Below, piece by piece: positions 7,337 to 15,719 of a stretch of 20,821 nt of DNA (the stretch's first letter is position 1; every line of letters starts with the position of its first letter). The notes below the pieces were generated by a model. The model saw only the letters and a program-made list of their open reading frames with translations. It was not told the origin of the DNA and did not search any database. The stretch is from contig RGUG01000002.1 in assembly GCA_010027915.1 (NCBI GenBank), positions 1-20,821 of the forward strand. The letters are read 5' to 3'. The position numbers and the translations under genes were made by a program. The stretch is from a bacterium. Its GTDB lineage: Bacteria; Margulisbacteria; Marinamargulisbacteria; SXXA01.

Positions 7337-8326
7337 TTAGTACTGCTGAGAGTATCCCATTTTTTCGGTTATTCGATACCATATAAGCAGTAGGTTCCAC
7401 ACAGGCAACCAAAGTGTCCAGCGGGGTGAGCGTGCCAATAATGCAAGCCATCCAGATGGAAGGGGCACCGCATGGGTAAGGGCACGGGCATGGGCTTGCC
7501 ACATGTCATCATTAAAGTGATGGGTCTTACGGTGATGGATTAAAAGGGGCCATTCAAAAATATGGGTTTTCTCGGCATGTGATCGAACCATGTGGCGGCG
7601 CTCATCGACGGTCAAGACATCTGAAAATCCTTCGATTAGTCGTGACCAGCCAATCGCAAATACAGTGAGTGCAATCGATACCCAGCCACTTTCTTTTTTA
7701 TGGGGGTTTCCACTTAACCCATACGGGGCAATCCAATAAAAGTGGCATGGGTACTGGGTTGCAAAACGTAATATCAGGCCCGTGTGCATAAAATATTCCC
7801 ATTTTTTCCATTCTATGACAGACGGGTTAGTGGCCATTGCCCTGGGTCTTTCGCCAAATATGGTCACCCCCAGACAACTCAGGTGCCAGGTATTGTTGAC
7901 AATCCAATCATGTGTACGTGAGAACGGAATGACCTGTGATGAGGTGTGCGGAATACGGTAATTTAAAAAAATAAAATCAAATCCTTTATCTAATTGTGCC
8001 ATGACCTGATCGATACAATCAGGATTAATCAGCATCCCATCGCCAATTGGCCATACATAAGCGGTCTCGGGCCACGTAATCGCCTGCAGACAATTATAGT
8101 CAAACCCTTTGTTAGACTCGTTTCGACGGTATTTAAGATGAGGGTATTCCAGTGTGAGTTGTTGCACCATCGTTTCGGTATCGGTGTTGTTGCTGTTATC
8201 AGAAATATAGACGGGCAGTTGATGTCGTATAAGGCTTGGATACGCATGCCGAATAAACTGTTCAACCAATTCGGGGTGATTGCAAGTGGGAATGGCAATG
8301 GATAATCGGGCGGAAGAAAGGCTCAT
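7337..8326 (-). CDS. Family-2-like glycosyltransferase lacking a canonical DxD
   Basis: A 329-residue protein opening with the GT2 pattern LSIAIPTCNHPELVEQFI, then VYISDNSNNTDTETM (about residues 39-53) and YVWPIGDGMLINPD (about 90-103). The last is where GT2 enzymes carry their metal-binding DxD, but here it reads GDGM. The order YVW..GD...FIFLN repeats in the neighbouring upstream gene, so the two are probably paralogues. Its ATG overlaps the stop of that gene (ATGA). A hydrophobic Trp/Leu-rich patch near the C-terminus (about 285-318) may bind membrane. The gene converges with the ThDP gene with only 11 bases between stops and no clear terminator. The sugar it transfers is unknown, and the missing DxD leaves real doubt about activity. 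Confidence 0.8.
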   Translation of the reverse strand: MSLSSARLSIAIPTCNHPELVEQFIRHAYPSLIRHQLPVYISDNSNNTDTETMVQQLTLEYPHLKYRRNESNKGFDYNCLQAITWPETAYVWPIGDGMLINPDCIDQVMAQLDKGFDFIFLNYRIPHTSSQVIPFSRTHDWIVNNTWHLSCLGVTIFGERPRAMATNPSVIEWKKWEYFMHTGLILRFATQYPCHFYWIAPYGLSGNPHKKESGWVSIALTVFAIGWSRLIEGFSDVLTVDERRHMVRSHAEKTHIFEWPLLIHHRKTHHFNDDMWQAHARALTHAVPLPSGWLALLARSPRWTLWLPVWNLLLIWYRITEKMGYSQQY

Positions 8327-9534
8327 GGGAGGGATTGATACGACTTTAAAACCCGATGGTATGCCAACTGATGCTCTGATTGGGACTGCTGTAACCAGCA
8401 GGATGTATAATATGATATTGAATGATGAGATGAATGAAAAAAGGGCAAATAAAAACGGGCGAACCTGTTATAACGTTCTAACTGATGAATGTGACGTGAT
8501 AATTTTTTTAGATACTGAATCACCTGTGCAAATAACTCGGGTTGGCCCAACTCACCAATAGCATGATAAATGCCATGCATGGTATCGATTAAGTGGTTTA
8601 GTTTGCTGAGTCGACCGACATTCGATTGGTAAAGGGTTTTTAGTTCATTCTCAATTTGTACTGATAAAAAATGAATCAACGGTATATAAACCCTGGATAA
8701 TGGGTTCTGGTTATCGAGGCCCGTTGTTGTGCCTTCACGAAACAATAATAAGCTTGAAAGCGATACATGGGTTTTTTGAGATACTTTTTTTAATAACGCT
8801 ACTAATCCCTCATGCCAAAAATGATATTGTAAATACCCTTGCTTTAGTGCTAACCCACCAATAGTGGTTAACTCATCTTCTGTTTTATTAAAATAATAAT
8901 CATAAAAAGTATCGCCTATGACCACCACTTGTTTCTGATGGGACCAAATAAACAAGGCCGTGGATAAACTATAAATAGTCGAAGTGGCAATCAATTCTTG
9001 CAAAATACCCGAGCGATAAAAGGCAGTCGGAACGCAAATGGACGAAATACAGGTGGTACTAGAAGTGAATCCGAAATCATGAAAACAAGATACTCCAAAT
9101 CGGAAATGAACCGATCCTGGCGATACGTCAAAAGAGGGTATCGAACGGTCGTTGGCCCAGCAGGATGTGTTTAAAAAAATCAGATCCGGAGACTGAGATA
9201 AGAATGGTAATAACCACACCAATGCTTGCTCCGATACCACATCATCATCCCCAAAAGTCCAGACATATGGGGTGGTCACCCACTGGGCAGCACTTAAAAT
9301 ACTGGTTTCAGCACTTGAGCAAAATACCGCCTGCCTCTGGTAGCGAATATAAGGGTATGCCATGGCCATTGTGGTGGCAAAGGCTTGGGTGGCATCGGTT
9401 GACTGGTTATCCGCAATTAACAATTGGACTGACGTTTCTGCTTGGGCATGGGTAATGGCACGGATCCAAGCATTGACACACCGTTCTAATTTCTGATGCC
9501 TACCAATCGTAGGAATTAAAATGGTTAATTGCAT
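8323..9534 (-). CDS. Family-2 glycosyltransferase
   Basis: A 403-residue GT2: LTILIPTIGRHQKLERCV at the N-terminus, LLIADNQSTDAT for the nucleotide-binding strand, and YVWTFGDDDVVSE with an intact DDD metal motif (about residues 92-104). The region beyond residue 250 is helical, rich in His, Leu and Ser, and matches no domain I know. I chose the ATG at 9534 (MQLTILIPT), which leaves 31 bases after the epimerase stop. A GTG at 9585 is in frame and would overlap the epimerase, but it adds 17 residues with no family character. No ribosome-binding site is evident. Its 3' half is distinctly AT-rich compared with the flanking genes (sampled 60-base rows give 32-37% GC), which hints at separate acquisition. 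Confidence 0.87.
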   Translation of the reverse strand: MQLTILIPTIGRHQKLERCVNAWIRAITHAQAETSVQLLIADNQSTDATQAFATTMAMAYPYIRYQRQAVFCSSAETSILSAAQWVTTPYVWTFGDDDVVSEQALVWLLPFLSQSPDLIFLNTSCWANDRSIPSFDVSPGSVHFRFGVSCFHDFGFTSSTTCISSICVPTAFYRSGILQELIATSTIYSLSTALFIWSHQKQVVVIGDTFYDYYFNKTEDELTTIGGLALKQGYLQYHFWHEGLVALLKKVSQKTHVSLSSLLLFREGTTTGLDNQNPLSRVYIPLIHFLSVQIENELKTLYQSNVGRLSKLNHLIDTMHGIYHAIGELGQPELFAQVIQYLKKLSRHIHQLERYNRFARFYLPFFHSSHHSISYYTSCWLQQSQSEHQLAYHRVLKSYQSLP

Positions 9535-9565
9535 GGTAGCATCTGATTCAACGTGGAAAGAGGCA

Positions 9566-10510
9566 TTAGGGGAAGGCACCCGCACTTAAAATGGCCTTGG
9601 GTAATGTCACCGTTTCAGTCAACCCCAGCTGGCGTGCGGCAGTTGTATCGGGCACATACCGTGTGGCGGGTGGGGCATCCGGGGATGCCTCAATGTGAAC
9701 ATGACCACCGGGATTGAATAGGTCACGAACCAAATGGGCCAATTCTTTCATGCAAATGGCCTGAGTGGCACCCACATTATAGGCCCTGCCTGATTCGCCC
9801 CACTGTAACAAATGGGTTATCCAATGGGCCAAATCGTTTTGATCCATATAAGACCGAATGGAAGTGCCATCCCCTTTGACCAAAATATCACGCCCATTCA
9901 AGGCATCGTGAATAAAATTGCCTATGGCAAAATGAGCCTCTCGTGGTAAGTCTCGCCCCACAAATGCAAAACAACGGGCCACCACCACCGATACGGACGA
10001 TTCTGCTGCCACCAGTGCACATAAATGTTCGGCATACCGTTTGCTATTGGCATAGACGTGATGGGGATTGAGTGGATCAGGGGCCCCTTGATAGGTTTCG
10101 GACACGCCGTCAAGTTGCCAAGGTTGGGGACCGTAAATGGCCCCTGAACTGGTCAACAATACCCGTTGAATGCTACCCGATTGAGCCCACTCCAATACCC
10201 GCCGGGTGCCTTCTACGATTTGAGTGGCACGAATCATCGGGGATAAAGCTGGACCGGTCGTTGAATCGGTAGCCGCATGTATCACGTGGGTGACATCTTG
10301 GGCCGGTGGGTATGTAAGGGGGTCTAGAATATCGCCAGCTAGGATAGTGAGGCCCTTAATAGCAGCCAAATCGGGACACTCACCTTTGAATCGATCGGGG
10401 TGCCGGGATAAAATCGTGATGTTGCTGGTTAATGGTGATGGATTCGCTATCCAATACCTCAATAAAGAACGCCCAAAAAACCCAGTACCACCCGTTAAAA
10501 ACAATGTCAT
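9566..10510 (-). CDS. NAD-dependent epimerase/dehydratase (extended SDR)
   Basis: A 314-residue extended short-chain dehydrogenase acting on a nucleotide-linked sugar. Visible are the NAD-binding GGTGFFG (7-13), TSSGAIYG (120-127) with the catalytic Ser, VYANSKRYAE (152-161) with Tyr153 and Lys157, and RSYMDQNDLAHWI, a typical substrate-domain strand. I chose the ATG at 10510 because the protein then starts MTLFLTGGTG, right at the first beta strand, two bases after the aldolase stop. An in-frame ATG at 10534 would run into the aldolase gene. It resembles UDP-glucose 4-epimerase or dTDP-sugar reductase relatives, but I cannot choose the reaction. In this context it may reduce or epimerise the ThDP product, taking the place YerF has in yersiniose synthesis; that is speculation. 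Confidence 0.88.
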   Translation of the reverse strand: MTLFLTGGTGFFGRSLLRYWIANPSPLTSNITILSRHPDRFKGECPDLAAIKGLTILAGDILDPLTYPPAQDVTHVIHAATDSTTGPALSPMIRATQIVEGTRRVLEWAQSGSIQRVLLTSSGAIYGPQPWQLDGVSETYQGAPDPLNPHHVYANSKRYAEHLCALVAAESSVSVVVARCFAFVGRDLPREAHFAIGNFIHDALNGRDILVKGDGTSIRSYMDQNDLAHWITHLLQWGESGRAYNVGATQAICMKELAHLVRDLFNPGGHVHIEASPDAPPATRYVPDTTAARQLGLTETVTLPKAILSAGAFP

Positions 10511-10512
10511 TG

Positions 10513-11310
10513 CTAACGAGATAACACCTTCCATCGGTTATCCAGCATCTCAATTCGCTTGTCATCCTCTGAAGCGATCAGGTGATAATAGGACCGCTTG
10601 TTCTTCAACCACAACAATTCAAAATAGACGGCTTTTAATAATGCTTCTTCAATATTGGAAATGCCCAACGAATCGCTGGAAAATAAAATTTTTCGGGTCT
10701 CAAATCGGGTTAAATAAGCACGATTAATCTCGTTTAGCATGGGTAATGCATCGATTGAGACCGCCCCGCCCACCACCATATCAAGCCCCGCTTTCTGACA
10801 TGCCTGACCCGTCTTGATACAATATTGTGTCATCTTATCGGTATTGATCCCGTCCCGGCCCCAACCAAGTGATCCCGAGAAATCCACCCGACCAAATACC
10901 ACCCCATTGAGTCCGTTGGGTTGCTTGGCCTGTAACAACATGCGATCCAATTCATTAAAAGCCGTAATGGTTTCAATGTTGAACAAAAACTCCACATCTT
11001 CTTGCTCTTGATGGGTATACACCTTGTTTTTTGCCTCAATAAATTTTGACAGTGCGTAGGGCGTTTCAACCATGGGCGCAATAATATAATCGACTCCAAT
11101 TTGTTTGCTTTCGATTAAATCTCGAATTGCCTCGCACCCCCCAATTTTTAACGCTATCTTTAAATCGGCCCGACGGGCAATTTCAATCAAACGCAATAAT
11201 TCATCGGTTCGGGTGCCCTCTGCCTCGAACTCTGCTTTCACCCCTACCACACCGTAGTCTTCTTTTAACATTTTCAATGTTTCAAGCATGTTTTTTTCGA
11301 GTTGATTCAT
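10513..11310 (-). CDS. HpcH/HpaI aldolase/citrate lyase family protein
   Basis: A 265-residue member of the PEP/pyruvate-binding TIM-barrel family that makes or breaks C-C bonds between pyruvate-type compounds and aldehydes with a divalent metal. Recognisable blocks are [11 protein letters not shown] (24-34), [10 protein letters not shown] (78-87), FNIETITAF (110-118, Glu113) and [11 protein letters not shown] (139-149, Asp143); Glu113 and Asp143 correspond to the usual metal ligands. A clear AGGAGC ribosome-binding site precedes the ATG at 11310. It heads the four-gene minus-strand operon ending with the two glycosyltransferases. Aldolases of this type occur in O-antigen clusters with CDP-sugar and ThDP genes, but their reaction there is not established to my knowledge. 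Pyruvate chemistry would link it to the ThDP enzyme. Confidence 0.88.
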   Translation of the reverse strand: MNQLEKNMLETLKMLKEDYGVVGVKAEFEAEGTRTDELLRLIEIARRADLKIALKIGGCEAIRDLIESKQIGVDYIIAPMVETPYALSKFIEAKNKVYTHQEQEDVEFLFNIETITAFNELDRMLLQAKQPNGLNGVVFGRVDFSGSLGWGRDGINTDKMTQYCIKTGQACQKAGLDMVVGGAVSIDALPMLNEINRAYLTRFETRKILFSSDSLGISNIEEALLKAVYFELLWLKNKRSYYHLIASEDDKRIEMLDNRWKVLSR

Positions 11311-11393
11311 GGAAAGCTCCTAATATTTTTATTGTGTTTGTGATTTAAAATGTGAGTATTAGCCATCAATAGTTTTACATGACAGTCCTCCAT
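11307..11393 (-). CDS. Possible 28-residue leader ORF upstream of the aldolase
   Basis: A short ORF beginning [10 protein letters not shown] ends with a TGA that overlaps the aldolase ATG by four bases (ATGA), the coupling arrangement seen elsewhere in this window. An AAAGG lies six bases before its ATG. The peptide is rich in His and Asn (LNHKHNKN). A GGAGG spanning its second codon also sits six bases before an out-of-frame ATG-TAA. An ORF this short in AT-rich DNA may be chance. Confidence 0.22.
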   Translation of the reverse strand: MEDCHVKLLMANTHILNHKHNKNIRSFP

Positions 11394-11933
11394 AATCAAC
11401 CTTTAATTAAATGAAAAAACAACGGTTAAACATAACCTAAAAACATAGCCGAATTGCACAGATTTAGTTAGTAGCGTCAAGGGTTATCTCACCTGTAGGC
11501 ACATTGACGACACGCATTAGGGTCATCGACAACACGATATATCTGAATATTTTGACTTCTTTTTTCCCCAACTTCTCCCTCTCATGGCGGGAGGATCTTA
11601 GGAAAAAGCTAGCAAAGTTGTTGATCATTATTACTGACGTTCATGGTCACAGAAGTCATTATTGTATCCAAAAAAATCATTAAAAACAGGTTTGCTGCAA
11701 CACGGTAACCGATAAGCGATGCATTGTTTAAATTATTGTATTGTGCCAACTCAGAGATGGGTGTTATCTCCATACGACCTGCCCTGAATGCCGTCCACTC
11801 TTAGCGGACATTTGCCTCCGATGCATTGACATGGCTCAACCTCTCATGAAAGTCATGCGAAACGACTTGTCACCTGCTGAGTTGTCATACCCGCTATTAA
11901 CAGACTTTACGATAAATGCTAGAGTTCCGCACC
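11311..11933. other. Divergent intergenic region (623 bp)
   Basis: This long control region lies between the aldolase operon and the rfbF operon. The left half is AT-rich, with a 10-bp palindrome TTTAATTAAA (11402-11411) and a small inverted repeat GGTTA/TAACC (11424-11437). The right half has an AAGTC/GACTT inverted repeat (11850-11868) and the rfbF promoter candidate. An ORF entering rfbF out of frame from 11741 has no protein-like character, so I do not call it. Apart from the possible aldolase leader ORF I see no gene. The length is unusual for this compact locus. Confidence 0.6.
11897..11925 (+). promoter_or_regulatory. Candidate rfbF operon promoter, near-leaderless
   Basis: TTAACA (11897-11902), a 17-base spacer and TAGAGT (11920-11925) lie eight bases before the rfbF ATG. 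No convincing ribosome-binding site precedes that ATG. The geometry matches the candidate promoter of the ThDP gene. Both hexamers are imperfect, so this is tentative. Confidence 0.3.
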
Positions 11934-12653
11934 ATGAAAGTTGTCATATTAGCAGGGGGATTGGGTACCCGTTTGTCCGAAGAAACCCATCAAATACCCA
12001 AGCCAATGGTTGAAATTGGCGGTCGCCCCATACTGTGGCACATCATGAAGCAGTATGCCCAGCATGGTTGCTCGGACTTTATTATTTGTTGTGGCTATAA
12101 AGGTTATGTGATCAAAGAATATTTTGCCAACTACTTGGTTCATATGTCAGATGTGACCTTTGATTTGGGCCAAAACAGCATGAAAATTCACCGCCAAGGG
12201 TCAGAAAATTGGAACGTAACACTCATCGATACTGGCGATCACACTCAAACAGGTGGGCGTCTTAAACGGGTGGCCCCCTACTTAGAAAAAGACGAGGCTT
12301 TTTGCTTCACCTACGGTGACGGGGTATCGGATGTCAACATTCGGGCCCTTATTGACTTTCATCACCAACATGGACGATGGGCCACTGTTACCGCCACCAT
12401 TCCCCCCGGTCGATTTGGGGCCCTTGCCTTGGATGAGCATCATCGCGTCACGTCCTTTATAGAAAAACCAATGGGGGATGGGCATGATGGCATCTTATGG
12501 GAAGCCCAGCCATTGGAAACATTGGCACGATCGGGTCAGCTAATGGCCTATCAACATCGGGGATTCTGGCAACCCATGGATACCTTGCGAGATAAAATGG
12601 TGCTAGAAGGATTGTGGCAATCAGGAAAAGCCCCTTGGAAATGTTGGGCATAA
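11934..12653 (+). CDS. rfbF: Glucose-1-phosphate cytidylyltransferase, internally shortened
   Basis: This enzyme would make CDP-glucose from CTP and glucose-1-phosphate, the first step of CDP-3,6-dideoxyhexose synthesis. Nearly every family block is present: [13 protein letters not shown] (6-18), [17 protein letters not shown] (23-39), [15 protein letters not shown] (53-67), [10 protein letters not shown] (127-136), PPGRFGAL (157-164) and [12 protein letters not shown] (210-221). It has 239 residues against the usual 257. The loss is in one place: family members read KPxGDGG-WINGGFF... up to ...WExEPLE, whereas here GDGH (181-184) runs straight into [11 protein letters not shown]. The missing 18-19 residues include the INGG motif, whose Asn contacts the sugar nucleotide in characterised enzymes. 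The frame is intact on both sides. The start at 11934 matches the family. The gene may be inactive, altered in substrate, or affected by an assembly error. Confidence 0.9.
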   Translation: MKVVILAGGLGTRLSEETHQIPKPMVEIGGRPILWHIMKQYAQHGCSDFIICCGYKGYVIKEYFANYLVHMSDVTFDLGQNSMKIHRQGSENWNVTLIDTGDHTQTGGRLKRVAPYLEKDEAFCFTYGDGVSDVNIRALIDFHHQHGRWATVTATIPPGRFGALALDEHHRVTSFIEKPMGDGHDGILWEAQPLETLARSGQLMAYQHRGFWQPMDTLRDKMVLEGLWQSGKAPWKCWA

Positions 12654-13711
12654 CCCCCGGTTTTTGGCAAAACCGACGCGTATGGATCACCGGTCACACC
12701 GGCTTTAAGGGGTCATGGTTGTCACTGTGGCTGCAACAGTTGGGTGCCATTGTGGGAGGATATGCGTTAGCACCGGTTTCTTCTGACGCCATTTTTTGTG
12801 TGGATAGGGTGGGGGAAGGAATGACGTCATGCATTGGGGATATCCGAAATCTGACGCATGTACTTGAGAGCTTGCAGGACTTCTCACCTGAGATTGTGTT
12901 TCATATGGCGGCCCAACCATTGGTTCGGGATGCCTACCATCATCCTGTGGATACTTATCAAGTCAACCTCATGGGTACGGTACATGTATTAGAGGCGGTG
13001 CGTCAGGTCGCATCGGTTAATACCGTGATAGTGGTAACCACCGACAAGTGTTACCAGAACCACGAATGGCCTTGGGGATATCGCGAAACCGATGCATTAG
13101 GGGGGCATGACCCTTACAGCAATAGCAAAGCGTGTGCCGAACTGGTGGTCTCGGCGTATCGGTCGTCGTTTTTCAACCCCCAAGGAAGGGTTCGAATAGC
13201 CAGTGTGCGAGCCGGCAATGTGATCGGGGGCGGTGATGTATCCGTCGACCGATTGATCCCTGATATTGTTCGATCCATTCAAGAGGGATCCCCCCTGTCC
13301 ATTCGCTACCCGGATGCCATTCGACCATGGCAACATGTGTTGGAACCATTACGGGGTTATCTCATGCTGGCGGAACGATTGCACGGTGACCACGCCTTTG
13401 AAGGGGCGTGGAATTTTGGTCCTCATCCAACTGATGCGGCGTCTGTTCGTACGATTGTGGATCAGTGTCGCTCGCTGTGGGGCGGTGATTGGGAACCTTG
13501 GAACAGTACGGCGGCCCCCCATTTTCATGAGGCTGGGTATTTAAAACTGGATAGTTCAAAAGCCCAACATATGCTGGGATGGTCACCGGCGTTGTCATTA
13601 CAAGAAACGTTAAAATGGGTGGTGTCCTGGTATCAATCAGCCCCCAACTTGCCACCTCGTACTGTAACCTTACAACAGCTCATTGACTATCAAGAAAGGG
13701 TCGCAGAATGA
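12641..13711 (+). CDS. rfbG: CDP-glucose 4,6-dehydratase
   Basis: A 356-residue extended short-chain dehydrogenase that converts CDP-glucose to CDP-4-keto-6-deoxyglucose with bound NAD. Key features are the Rossmann GHTGFKGSW (18-26), HMAAQPLVR (88-96), VTTDKCYQN (132-140) with the dehydratase Thr-Asp-Lys, and [12 protein letters not shown] (156-167) with Tyr159 and Lys163. The length equals the family norm. I chose the ATG at 12641, which gives the typical N-terminus [14 protein letters not shown] after six residues and overlaps rfbF by 13 bases. A GTG at 12614 with an AGAAGG just before it is also in frame but would add nine atypical residues. The stop overlaps the rfbH ATG by four bases. 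Confidence 0.95.
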   Translation: MLGITPGFWQNRRVWITGHTGFKGSWLSLWLQQLGAIVGGYALAPVSSDAIFCVDRVGEGMTSCIGDIRNLTHVLESLQDFSPEIVFHMAAQPLVRDAYHHPVDTYQVNLMGTVHVLEAVRQVASVNTVIVVTTDKCYQNHEWPWGYRETDALGGHDPYSNSKACAELVVSAYRSSFFNPQGRVRIASVRAGNVIGGGDVSVDRLIPDIVRSIQEGSPLSIRYPDAIRPWQHVLEPLRGYLMLAERLHGDHAFEGAWNFGPHPTDAASVRTIVDQCRSLWGGDWEPWNSTAAPHFHEAGYLKLDSSKAQHMLGWSPALSLQETLKWVVSWYQSAPNLPPRTVTLQQLIDYQERVAE

Positions 13712-15030
13712 CCAATCAGTCTGATCTCATTCGTCAACAAATCCACTTGCTAGTGAAACAATATGCCGAATTGGAACTGGTGCCTACTCCCTTTGTTCCG
13801 GGTGAGACCCCCATTCCACCATCGGGCAAACAATTGGATGATCGCGAATTATCTTATATGGTAGATGCCTCATTGGATGGGTGGTTAACCACGGGCCGAT
13901 TCAATGAGCAATTCGAAACCAAACTGGCTTCCTTTTTGGGCGTTAAACACCTTATCACGGTCAATTCGGGTTCGTCTGCTAATTTGGTGGCCATGTCGGT
14001 CTTGACCTCGCCTCGATTAAAAGACCGAGCCATTCAACCAGGCGATGAAGTCATTGGGGTAGCCGCTGGGTTTCCCACGACAGTTAATCCCATCTTGCAA
14101 GTGGGGGCTATTCCCGTCTTTGTCGATGTCGAGCTGGGTACTTACAATGTCAATGTGACCCAATTAGAAGCGGCCATTGGGCCCAAAACCAAGGCCATTA
14201 TGCTGGCTCACACACTGGGAAACCCGTTTAATTTGGATGTGGTCACTGCGTTGTGCCAACGACATGGGCTGTGGCTAATTGAAGACTGTTGTGATGCCCT
14301 TGGCAGCACCTATCGAGGCCAAATAGTAGGATCGTTTGGCGATATTGCAACATTGAGTTTTTATCCGGCACACCATATCACCATGGGTGAAGGTGGGGCC
14401 GTGTTTACCAATCAGTTACAGCTGATCCGAATCGCCGAAAGTATCAGAGATTGGGGCCGTGATTGTTTTTGCCCACCCGGAAAAGATGACACTTGTGGCA
14501 AACGTTTTGGTTGGCAATTGGGGGAATTACCTTATGGCTACGACCACAAATACACCTACAGTCACTTAGGATACAACTTAAAAATTACTGATATGCAAGC
14601 CGCCTGTGGATTGGCCCAGCTAGAAAAAGCACCCCGTTTTATCCAACAGCGTCGCGATCACTTTGATTATTTACATCATCGCTTGCTTCCACTCAGCGAC
14701 CAACTTATTTTACCCACGCCTACCCCTGACTCTCATCCCTCATGGTTTGGATTTCCCATTACCATTCGACCCGACGCCTCTTTAACACGATTGTCTTTAT
14801 TAACCCATTTGGATTCTCATCGCATTGGCACCCGGTTATTGTTTGGGGGCAACCTGACACGGCAACCCTATATGCAAGGAAGACCCTATCGCACAGTCGG
14901 TTCGCTCTCTGTTACCGACACCATTATGTCCCATACGTTTTGGGTGGGGGTTCAACCTGCATTAAGTATCCCGATGTTGGATATGGTGGCCGACACCATT
15001 ACCGCATGGTGTCAGAAAGCATTGAAATAG
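13708..15030 (+). CDS. rfbH: CDP-4-keto-6-deoxy-D-glucose 3-dehydrase (E1, DdhC)
   Basis: A 440-residue PLP-dependent, iron-sulfur dehydrase that removes the C3 hydroxyl of CDP-4-keto-6-deoxyglucose. It belongs to the DegT/DnrJ/EryC1 aminotransferase fold, but the Schiff-base Lys is replaced by His: the motif reads [14 protein letters not shown] (217-230), with His222 at the Lys position, the hallmark of this dehydrase. The [2Fe-2S] ligand pattern C-x57-C-x-C-x7-C is exact: Cys195, Cys253, Cys255 and Cys263. This is strong evidence for a functional E1. The reaction also needs a reductase (E3, DdhD), which I do not find in this window. An AAAGG-type ribosome-binding site lies in the end of rfbG. 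The 3' end overlaps the next gene. Confidence 0.96.
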   Translation: MTNQSDLIRQQIHLLVKQYAELELVPTPFVPGETPIPPSGKQLDDRELSYMVDASLDGWLTTGRFNEQFETKLASFLGVKHLITVNSGSSANLVAMSVLTSPRLKDRAIQPGDEVIGVAAGFPTTVNPILQVGAIPVFVDVELGTYNVNVTQLEAAIGPKTKAIMLAHTLGNPFNLDVVTALCQRHGLWLIEDCCDALGSTYRGQIVGSFGDIATLSFYPAHHITMGEGGAVFTNQLQLIRIAESIRDWGRDCFCPPGKDDTCGKRFGWQLGELPYGYDHKYTYSHLGYNLKITDMQAACGLAQLEKAPRFIQQRRDHFDYLHHRLLPLSDQLILPTPTPDSHPSWFGFPITIRPDASLTRLSLLTHLDSHRIGTRLLFGGNLTRQPYMQGRPYRTVGSLSVTDTIMSHTFWVGVQPALSIPMLDMVADTITAWCQKALK

Positions 15031-15719
15031 TGGCCTCATTGCTATTGTTGGGTGCCTCGGGTGTGATTGCCACTGCTATTCGCCAGACATTTGAATCACA
15101 TGGCTATCTGGTTATCGGAACCGGCCGAAAGATGGGTCCTGGTGTCAATGTAATATGGGACCCCTTTGTCATGGACGACGTCCCGATGCCCTTGCGTCAG
15201 GCTGGCTTATTTGATGCTGTTTGTTGGGCACAGGGTACCAATTTAAATGATTCGATTACCCAATTTAAATGGGAAGCCCATGAGCAATTGTACCGTGCCA
15301 ACGTTGGATTTATCTTATTGACCTTGTCACACTTATTGTCACATCACTTATTAAGTACCCCCGCTCGTTTGTGCGTGATTAGTTCAATATGGCAACACTT
15401 GTCACGACCTCAAAAATTATCTTATTCCATCAGCAAATCGGCCCTGCAAGGCTTGGTCATGTCATTGGTTGCCGACCTTGGCCCGAAAGGGCATCTGATT
15501 AATGCGGTGTTGCCCGGTGCCATTGACACCCCCATGACCAGGGCCGCGTTAACCCCTGAACAACGGGATCGAATCGAATCTGAAACACCCTCCCAGCAAT
15601 TGGTTGGACTGGATTCGGTGTCCCAAGTGGTGTGGGCGTTGTGTGCCCCAACCAATACCGGAGTATCAGGACAATTTATTACGTGTGATGCAGGATTTTC
15701 AAATGTCCGACTACTATGA
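15006..15719 (+). CDS. Classical short-chain dehydrogenase/reductase
   Basis: A 237-residue SDR if started at the ATG at 15006, which overlaps rfbH by 25 bases. An in-frame GTG at 15030, overlapping rfbH by one base, gives 229 residues beginning [11 protein letters not shown] and fits the usual short N-terminus at least as well. Visible motifs are the cofactor loop GASGVIA, AQGTN in place of NNAG, VISSIW with the catalytic Ser, YSISK (Tyr140, Lys144 in the longer form) and the post-active-site LPGAIDTPM. The protein ends in [12 protein letters not shown], as in many SDRs. It probably oxidises or reduces a keto group on the sugar intermediate. Substrate and cofactor preference cannot be read from the sequence. 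It overlaps the next gene by 17 bases. Confidence 0.88.
   Translation: MVSESIEIVASLLLLGASGVIATAIRQTFESHGYLVIGTGRKMGPGVNVIWDPFVMDDVPMPLRQAGLFDAVCWAQGTNLNDSITQFKWEAHEQLYRANVGFILLTLSHLLSHHLLSTPARLCVISSIWQHLSRPQKLSYSISKSALQGLVMSLVADLGPKGHLINAVLPGAIDTPMTRAALTPEQRDRIESETPSQQLVGLDSVSQVVWALCAPTNTGVSGQFITCDAGFSNVRLL

Noticed and set aside
7326..7340. T6 run between the convergent ThDP and glycosyltransferase stops as a terminator
   Set aside because: There is no stable hairpin immediately before the T-run on either strand.
11741..12013. Plus-strand ORF (90 aa) upstream of and into rfbF
   Set aside because: It runs out of frame into rfbF, has a Cys/Leu/Pro-rich random composition and no ribosome-binding site; the rfbF frame is the real one.
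12614..12640. Earlier GTG start for rfbG
   Set aside because: It gives nine residues not seen in the family and a deeper overlap with rfbF, although AGAAGG precedes it; kept only as an alternative.
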